Source of the DNA: Bacteroidales bacterium UBA7258
GTDB taxonomy: Bacteria; Bacteroidota; Bacteroidia; Bacteroidales; UBA932
Direction: 5' to 3'
Length of the DNA stretch: 64,000 nucleotides
NCBI GenBank assembly: GCA_002472565.1
Contig: DKSK01000014.1
Coordinates: 167,891-231,890, forward strand
Both the position numbers and the translations under genes were made by a program. Below, piece by piece: positions 59,301-64,000 of this stretch. How positions within the stretch are numbered: the first letter of the stretch is position 1; each line of letters starts with the position of its first letter. The notes below the pieces were generated by a model. That model saw nothing but the letters and a program-made list of their open reading frames with translations. It was not told where the DNA came from and made no database searches.

Positions 59301-61780
59301 ATCTCTGCGTTGAGCATGCCGGGAGCCTCGGCGGCCTTCGGCATCACGCTCTCGAGCGTGGCTTTTCCCTCGGCATTGAGACGAGTCGTGAAGAGGCTGG
59401 TCTCGGTGCTTCGGAAAGAAGAGGCCGGATTGGAGAAGGTGTAGTCTTCGTAGCCATGGAAAGGCGAAGCGAGAGGAGTCAGCGTCATCTCCGCCTTGGC
59501 CTCAAGACCGGAGGCGGCGGGACCCGTGAGCCATTCCGATGAAACCGAAACCTTTTCGGCGGAGCCGCCCTGGAGTACCTTCGAGGCGAAGGCGACATTG
59601 ATCTTCAGCCTGTTAGGCCTGAGCGTCTCGACCTGGAGAGACTTGTGGAAGGCGGCGCTTCCGATCTTCACGTATGCATTCCATTTCCCGGTTGGGTCTT
59701 TAGGCGAGGTAGGAATCGCGAAAGTGTAGAAGCCATTCACTGACCTGTCCCTTATCTGCTTGGAATAGAACTGGCCCTCGGGGGTGTAGACTTCGAGAGA
59801 GGCCGGGTGATTGTCGGGAATGTCTTTCAGGCGGTCGTAGACTATGGCCGTGACGAAGAGAGTGTCACCGGGACGCCAAACTCCTCTGTCGCCATAGATG
59901 AAGGCCTTCAGACCCTTGTCGAGCTTCTTTCCGCCGACGTCGAATTTGCTGACGGAATTGGCGTTTTCCGGAGTTACTTTGAGATAGCTCTTTGTGTTGT
60001 AGCGCTTTGCGACTATGAGGAAGGGCCTTCCGGAGAGTTTGACTTCTTCAAGACCCATATTGTCCGTCTTGCCGAAACCGATTCGGCGGAGCTGATAATT
60101 GTAGACATCGATGTCTACTGCGTACATAGGTTTTCCTGTCAGGAGATTCGTCGTTGCCACCCAGAGTCTGTCCCCGGCGTCGGTGTATTTCGCTATGATG
60201 CCGACATTCGATGACATGAGGCTGGTGGAGGCAGAAGTGTTGTCCTGGTCCATGTAAAAGGTCGGCTTGGTCGGATCGTCCCTTTCGTCCCAGTTGTACT
60301 TGCTCCAGTCGTAATCCTCATAGTCTCCATAGTAGTCAGGACTGGCCTCGTCCCAGACGGCCTCTTCATCAGCCGAAGGCTTCCCGTCCTTCATCTCCAG
60401 CATCCCGTCAGAAGTCGGGCTGACCCCTTCAGGAAGATAGTAATCCTGCTTGAATGAGAGCCTTATCCGGTAGATTGCCCCCGGTTCCTTCTTGAACATA
60501 GGTCCGAGGTCTATGCTGAATATGTTTTTCTTGTGGAGATCCTTGGAAGGGTCGCCGTCGAGTCTCATGGTGTTCTCGTAGACGAGCCTCCCGGCCCTTC
60601 TCAGACCGTCGGCCTGTTCCGAGCCCAGATCATTCTCCTGAAGGTAGGACATGACATTGTCTTCGAAAATCTTGATTATCCTGATGTCGACTGCCTTCAG
60701 GTTTGCGGCCGCGAAAGGAAGGTAGAGCTTCTTCGAGTCTGGCATGATGCCGCTGGAGGAGAGGAGCTTTATGTAGGGAAGCGGAGCCCCTACGCTGAAA
60801 GTCTTGCTCCACGAGGAGCCGAGCCTCTTCCCCGTGTCGGAAAGGAGCGCGTCAGATACCCGGACTTCCACAGAAGAAGAGGGGCTTTCGTAGAAGATGC
60901 GTATGATATTGTCTTCTACCTGGTTCCAGCAACGGACAGGCCCGCCCGCCGTCACCAGGCCGGAAAGATCCTGACCGGGGTCGAGAGGCTTGGAGAAGCT
61001 TACTTCCACGTAGGGGTCTGAGCCCTTTACAAGTCTGCTCCCGATGACCTTGAAAGAAGTATCGGAAGGAATGAGGACCTCTTTGGAGATCTCGTCAGCC
61101 TTGTAGTCTGTCTTCGCAAGGTTAAGAGAGATGCCTACTTTCCTTTCCTTCTCCTTTATCTTAATGCCGTAGATCGTGAATGCATATTCTCCGCTGTTGG
61201 ACATCTCCACGGTCTCGATGTCGGAGGAATCGGCTTCGCTGCATTTCAGCATTTTCCGTATCATGGAACCATCTCCAGCATCGCTGAATATGAGCCTGCC
61301 CCTGATGGCGGCCTGTTCGGGTGTAGATGAGGAGATGGCCAGACCGTCGATTTCCATGGAGACCCTTTTCGGGGCCACCATGAATCTGAGAGGGAAGTTC
61401 TTAAGCCTCCTTCTGCCTACTTTCATCACCCTGCCTAGCTTGAATGTGCCCCTATAAGTCTTTCCTGGCTTGAGGGAGCCCTCGTCCGGCATGAATTCTA
61501 TGGCGTCAGTTGAGACCCATCTTGTCATTCCGTCCAGATGCGGAGTGAAGGCGAAAAGCCCCTTAGGGTCGATTTTCCCTTCTTCAACTCCTTCAACTCT
61601 CCCCGTGAGCTCTATTCTGATGGGAGTGTCTTCTGAGATGATGCCTCCCGTGTATGCCTTGACATAGGTGGCGAAATCAGGATCTGGATTCTTCGAACCG
61701 CCGCCGCAGGAGCCTGCAAGTAAAATTGTCACTGCCGCAAGGGCGGCCGTCTTCAAGATATGGAGAACAGCTTTGTACAT
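56315..61780 (-). CDS. Alpha-2-macroglobulin lipoprotein with thioester motif
   Basis: Lipoprotein of 1821 residues with lipobox LLAGSC (Cys25) facing the periplasm. It carries MG domains (GDRGVWRPGDTLFVTAIVYD is the MG2 block, VETLRPNRLKIN follows), an A2M block (GAARRDNRFNPVVKFLGPFTLS), and a thioester helical domain with YSCSEQLAAKG; C1390 and Q1393 fit the CxEQ thioester of bacterial macroglobulins such as E. coli YfhM. It would trap incoming proteases by covalent bonding. It precedes pbpC by 112 bases with no terminator between, giving the conserved macroglobulin/PBP1C operon. The A2M-like gene at 26077-31560 is a distant relative that lacks this motif. Confidence 0.92.
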   Translation of the reverse strand: MYKAVLHILKTAALAAVTILLAGSCGGGSKNPDPDFATYVKAYTGGIISEDTPIRIELTGRVEGVEEGKIDPKGLFAFTPHLDGMTRWVSTDAIEFMPDEGSLKPGKTYRGTFKLGRVMKVGRRRLKNFPLRFMVAPKRVSMEIDGLAISSSTPEQAAIRGRLIFSDAGDGSMIRKMLKCSEADSSDIETVEMSNSGEYAFTIYGIKIKEKERKVGISLNLAKTDYKADEISKEVLIPSDTSFKVIGSRLVKGSDPYVEVSFSKPLDPGQDLSGLVTAGGPVRCWNQVEDNIIRIFYESPSSSVEVRVSDALLSDTGKRLGSSWSKTFSVGAPLPYIKLLSSSGIMPDSKKLYLPFAAANLKAVDIRIIKIFEDNVMSYLQENDLGSEQADGLRRAGRLVYENTMRLDGDPSKDLHKKNIFSIDLGPMFKKEPGAIYRIRLSFKQDYYLPEGVSPTSDGMLEMKDGKPSADEEAVWDEASPDYYGDYEDYDWSKYNWDERDDPTKPTFYMDQDNTSASTSLMSSNVGIIAKYTDAGDRLWVATTNLLTGKPMYAVDIDVYNYQLRRIGFGKTDNMGLEEVKLSGRPFLIVAKRYNTKSYLKVTPENANSVSKFDVGGKKLDKGLKAFIYGDRGVWRPGDTLFVTAIVYDRLKDIPDNHPASLEVYTPEGQFYSKQIRDRSVNGFYTFAIPTSPKDPTGKWNAYVKIGSAAFHKSLQVETLRPNRLKINVAFASKVLQGGSAEKVSVSSEWLTGPAASGLEAKAEMTLTPLASPFHGYEDYTFSNPASSFRSTETSLFTTRLNAEGKATLESVMPKAAEAPGMLNAEIVCSVMEEGGQASYTTLRVPYSPFSAYVGVKLPSGVETDTDNSFKVAVLGADGKRVSGHHVEYRIYKLAWNWWWDSSSDSEDLGAYTNGTAAEAYESGSFISGSNDFSIPFRVNYPEWGRFLVYLRDTDSGHASGGIVLADWPSSRGRSNKVDPTAISMLAFNLDKKSYRIGETATVFIPAAVKGMALVSIENSTRVIWRDWVKVSSDQTYKFTVSEDMAPNFYVHVTMVQPYFHSNDLPLRLYGVQPVLVDDPSSHLEPVITMPDVVRPQQSFDIKITEKNRKQMTYTLAIVDEGLLDLTAFKTPDPWAAMYEREALGIYTADLYDKVVGAYTGVFDPMFSVGGDQGLRGAARRDNRFNPVVKFLGPFTLSSGGDTHHITLPMYVGSIRVMVVAGHGNAFGNASKTVPVRSPLMVLPTLPSSLGAGEEVTLPVNVIAMEKDVKEASVSVSVEGPLKVSGSKTQRVKIGEQGDKLLRFSLITGEAGHAKVTVSASGGSHKASQTIDIEVRNTNPQITSSTSAMIPAGKSKTFDYGSSAVLEASSFPILDFEAAFSYMKNYRYSCSEQLAAKGLNAIYTMDFLPGDSAEEAKEAIPVILKELYSRQLPDGGFAYWPHSTNSDTWVTSMIGQFMTAAAAKGFEVENGVLNGWFRFQGRNVLNYRSDGSRARSDLDQAYRLYTLALANKADAGAMNRLRGSEKLSLQARWMLASAYALCGKKDIASKLVSQGEVEPYTDPYFYGSALRDKAIETEALTLCGRTGEALRTAASLTSAFSGGYSTQELAFASVAAYRLAAVSNNGALSLDIAGKKIGSPKAVFSTALSGTSALVRNESAGPVYVTVSSKSRAAAGTAVPAAASGLRLSVTYTGADGSPVNPASLRQGTDFTAVISVTSTTLDEDYRGLALRFGLPSGWEISNDRMAGRVVPEADSFTYNDIRDDSDTWFFDLDRGLNKKFTVRLRAAYEGRFHLPAVTCEAMYDGRVHANTASGSASVTR

Positions 61781-61800
61781 CTTATATATGTATTATTGGC

Positions 61801-61808
61801 CAAATATA
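61801..61808 (-). promoter_or_regulatory. -7 box of macroglobulin-pbpC operon
   Basis: TATATTTG on the minus strand, 20 bases before the ATG at 61780. The -33 element is not clear. Confidence 0.55.
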
Positions 61809-61843
61809 CGCATTTTTCTCAATATTATCTTATTTCCGGAACG

Positions 61844-61912
61844 TGCCAATTTGGCAGTCGCCTTTGTTGGCATCTGTTTTGTTTTTATGTCAGATGCGCC
61901 GGCCAAGGCCGG
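61844..61912 (+). promoter_or_regulatory. groES upstream region with palindromes
   Basis: TGCCAATTTGGCA (61844-61856) is a perfect 13-base palindrome, and CCGGCC-AA-GGCCGG (61899-61912) can form a hairpin in the likely leader. A weak -7 candidate is at 61874-61881. No CIRCE element is present, so HrcA control is not supported here. Confidence 0.4.
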
Positions 61913-61954
61913 AGCCCGTGAAAAAGGAAATTCAAATAAATAAAAATTTTAATT

Positions 61955-62221
61955 ATGATCAGACCATTAGCAGACAGAGTTGTCATCGAGCCTAAAGAGG
62001 CCGAGACAAAGACAGCCGGAGGACTTTACATTCCGGATACGGCAAAGGAAAAGCCACAGCAGGGAAAGGTCGTAGCGGCCGGCCCGGGCAAGAAGGATGA
62101 GCCTATGGAGGTCAAGGTAGGCGATACTGTCCTTTATGGTAAATATGCCGGAACCGAGGTTGAGGTAGCCGGCAGCAAGTACCTCATAGTACGTCAGTCC
62201 GACATTATGGCAATAATCTAA
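61955..62221 (+). CDS. groES: Co-chaperonin GroES
   Basis: Heptameric 10-kDa lid of the GroEL folding chamber in the cytoplasm. The 88-residue protein is standard: IRPLADRVVIEPKEAE at the start, the mobile loop KTAGGLYIPDTAKEKP, then GKVVAAGPG and VLYGKYAGTEVEV. It is 22 bases before groEL and shares its transcript. Confidence 0.98.
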   Translation: MIRPLADRVVIEPKEAETKTAGGLYIPDTAKEKPQQGKVVAAGPGKKDEPMEVKVGDTVLYGKYAGTEVEVAGSKYLIVRQSDIMAII

Positions 62222-62243
62222 TTTTTGATAGGAGATAATTATT

Positions 62244-63860
62244 ATGGCAAAGGATATCAAATTCGATGTTGAGGTCCGCTCAAAGATGAAGGCCGGCGCA
62301 GATGCGCTTGCCAATGCAGTGAAGACGACTCTCGGTCCTAAGGGCCGCAATGTCGTGATTGACAAGAAGTACGGCGCTCCTCAGGTTACCAAGGACGGTG
62401 TCACCGTAGCCAAGGAAATCGAGCTCAAGGATAAATTCGAGAATATGGGCGCCCAGCTCGTAAAGCAGGTCGCTTCCAAGACCAACGAGCAGGCCGGAGA
62501 CGGCACAACAACGGCCACCGTTCTTGCGCAGAGCATCATCAACGTCGGCCTCAAGAATGTTACCGCAGGTTCCAACCCTATGGATCTCAAGAGGGGAATC
62601 GACAAGGCCGTCGACACTGTTGTCGCCCAGCTTAAGGCTCACAGCCAGAAGGTAGGTGACGACTACTCAAAGATTGAGCAGGTAGGTACCGTTTCCGCCA
62701 ACAACGATGCCGAGATCGGCAAGCTTATCGCCGATGCCATGGCTAAGGTCGGCAAGGACGGCGTCATCACTGTCGAGGATGCCAAGGGCATGGAGACCAA
62801 GGTGGATGTCGTAAAGGGTATGCAGTTCGACCGTGGTTACATTTCTCCATATTTCGTAACCAACACCGATAAGATGGAGGCCGAGCTTGACGATGCCAAG
62901 GTGCTCATCTGCGACAAGAAGATTTCTTCCATGAAGGATCTCCTTCCGATTCTCGAGCCTATCGCACGTGACGGCCAGTCCCTCCTCATCATTGCCGAGG
63001 ATGTAGACGGCGAGGCGCTTTCCACTCTCGTAGTCAACAGGCTCCGCGGAACCCTCAAGGTAGCCGCCGTCAAGGCTCCTGGCTATGGCGACCGCCGCAA
63101 GGAGATGCTTCAGGATATTGCCACCCTTACCGGTGCAACTGTAATTTCTGAGGAGAGAGGCTTCACTCTCGAGAACACCACTCCTGAGATGCTCGGAAAT
63201 GCCGAGAAAATCACCATCACCAAGGACAACACCACCATCGTCGGAGGTGCCGGAAACAAGGATGATATCGCAGAGCGTGCCGAGAGCATCCGCGCCCAGA
63301 TCAAGACTACCAAGTCTGACTATGACCGCGAGAAGCTTCAGGAGAGGCTTGGAAAGCTCGTCGGCGGAGTCGCAGTGCTCTATGTCGGCGCTCCTACCGA
63401 GGTCGAGATGAAGGAGAAGAAGGACCGCGTAGAGGATGCGCTCAACGCCACCCGCGCCGCAGTCGAGGAGGGTTATCTGCCTGGCGGCGGAGTAGCTTAC
63501 ATCCGCGCCGCAGAGTCCCTGAAGAATCTTAAGGGTGAGAATGAGGACGAGACCACGGGTATCCGCATCATCGCCCGCGCCCTTGAAGAGCCGCTCCGCC
63601 AGATCTGCGCCAACGCAGGTGTAGAGGCCAGCGTAGTAATCAACAAGATTCTCGAAGGTAAGGATGACTTCGGCTACAATGCCCGCACGGATGAGTATGC
63701 CAATATGTTCGAGGCCGGCGTAATCGACCCTACCAAGGTGTCCCGCGTCGCTCTTGAGAATGCCGCTTCCGTTGCCGGAATGTTCCTCACTACTGAGTGC
63801 GGCATAGTTGACATCCCTGAGCCGCAGCCGGCAGTTGCTGCCCCTCAGCCTGAGATGTAA
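62244..63860 (+). CDS. groEL: Chaperonin GroEL
   Basis: ATP-driven folding chamber of 538 residues. Hallmarks are LGPKGRNVVIDKKYG, the ATP-site block DGTTTATVLAQ, PGYGDRRKEMLQDIA in the apical/hinge part, and GGVAVLYVGAPTEVEMKEKKDRVEDALNATRAAVEEG near the end, where VEDALNATRAA is the common signature. The usual Gly-Gly-Met tail is replaced by a proline-rich tail, PEPQPAVAAPQPEM. A strong terminator follows. Confidence 0.99.
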   Translation: MAKDIKFDVEVRSKMKAGADALANAVKTTLGPKGRNVVIDKKYGAPQVTKDGVTVAKEIELKDKFENMGAQLVKQVASKTNEQAGDGTTTATVLAQSIINVGLKNVTAGSNPMDLKRGIDKAVDTVVAQLKAHSQKVGDDYSKIEQVGTVSANNDAEIGKLIADAMAKVGKDGVITVEDAKGMETKVDVVKGMQFDRGYISPYFVTNTDKMEAELDDAKVLICDKKISSMKDLLPILEPIARDGQSLLIIAEDVDGEALSTLVVNRLRGTLKVAAVKAPGYGDRRKEMLQDIATLTGATVISEERGFTLENTTPEMLGNAEKITITKDNTTIVGGAGNKDDIAERAESIRAQIKTTKSDYDREKLQERLGKLVGGVAVLYVGAPTEVEMKEKKDRVEDALNATRAAVEEGYLPGGGVAYIRAAESLKNLKGENEDETTGIRIIARALEEPLRQICANAGVEASVVINKILEGKDDFGYNARTDEYANMFEAGVIDPTKVSRVALENAASVAGMFLTTECGIVDIPEPQPAVAAPQPEM

Positions 63861-63886
63861 TTTTTACAGAATAATTGTCCGAAATT

Positions 63887-63912
63887 GGCGGTCCGCGAGG
63901 GCCGCCTTTTTT
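63887..63912 (+). terminator. Terminator of groESL
   Basis: GGCGGTCC-GCGA-GGGCCGCC followed by six T bases, 26 bases after the groEL stop. Confidence 0.92.
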
Positions 63913-63929
63913 CTTTTCCCGAAGCTTCT

Positions 63930-63955
63930 TATCTTTGTCTCTGACACATGTGTCA
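63930..63955 (+). promoter_or_regulatory. Promoter with operator-like palindrome
   Basis: TATCTTTG (63930-63937) is a -7 box, and TGACACATGTGTCA (63942-63955) is a perfect 14-base palindrome at the expected start of transcription. A regulator bound there would block the start of the next gene. Confidence 0.55.
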
Positions 63956-63969
63956 AACAGTATTGTCAA

Positions 63970-64000
63970 ATGATAAGAATCGGAATAGACGTGGGCTCGA
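63970..64000 (+). CDS. Start of ASKHA-type ATPase gene (partial)
   Basis: Only ten codons are visible, reading MIRIGIDVGS. The GIDVGS motif is the phosphate-1 loop of BadF/BadG/HgdC-type activators of 2-hydroxyacyl-CoA dehydratases and of related ASKHA proteins. The rest lies outside the window, so the subfamily is a guess. Confidence 0.5.
   Translation, partial: MIRIGIDVGS

Noticed and set aside
61809..61954. CIRCE element for HrcA control of groESL
   Set aside because: The TTAGCACTC / GAGTGCTAA inverted repeat is not there; only unrelated palindromes were found.

Overview
The window reads as a chromosomal segment of a Bacteroidota bacterium, most likely order Bacteroidales with fairly GC-rich coding DNA. 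The evidence is two SusC/SusD pairs, Bacteroidetes-type promoters (TTTG, about 19 bases, TAnnTTTG), families typical of Bacteroidales (DUF4491, CCDC81-like HU, DUF4922, OmpP1, a two-domain AspT/YidE transporter), and few Shine-Dalgarno sites. No phage, transposase, integrase or CRISPR array was seen. Family calls are from motif recognition by eye, without database searches.

Bases 1-3713 (minus strand) are a translationally coupled sugar operon: FAD oxidoreductase, L-ribulokinase and an MFS transporter that runs off the left edge. Next come a tRNA-Asn with its own promoter and terminator, a tandemly duplicated hairpin, a membrane-anchored HU-like protein and a DUF4491 membrane protein. Bases 6162-13183 (plus strand) form a run of acyl-ACP thioesterase, AspT/YidE-like transporter, NUDIX hydrolase, a DUF4922-SpoIID fusion, and glyA. 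A structured RNA with a perfect promoter, possibly 6S RNA, follows on the minus strand, then a SPOUT rRNA/tRNA methyltransferase and queH.

Bases 15012-17409 are an ECF sigma factor, a membrane anti-sigma-like protein and a secreted protein in one overlapping operon. Minus-strand genes follow: ppdK, a thioredoxin lipoprotein with a MarR regulator, a PIN-PhoH ATPase and an AIR-synthase-related protein. folC and a large alpha-2-macroglobulin-like protein lie on the plus strand, followed by a tRNA-Val.

Bases 32045-50826 are the main accessory region. It has a first susC/susD pair whose susC carries an in-frame stop in the signal-peptide region, an active metzincin-like zinc metalloprotease followed by a paralogue that has lost every zinc and catalytic residue, a secreted calcineurin-like phosphoesterase, and a second susC/susD set with two surface lipoproteins. 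No glycoside hydrolase was seen here, so a protein, peptide or phosphorylated substrate is as plausible as a glycan. An OmpP1/FadL-type porin and a lipoprotein aldose 1-epimerase follow. The right end holds the conserved alpha-2-macroglobulin/PBP1C pair, groES-groEL, and the first codons of an ASKHA-type ATPase behind a perfect palindrome.
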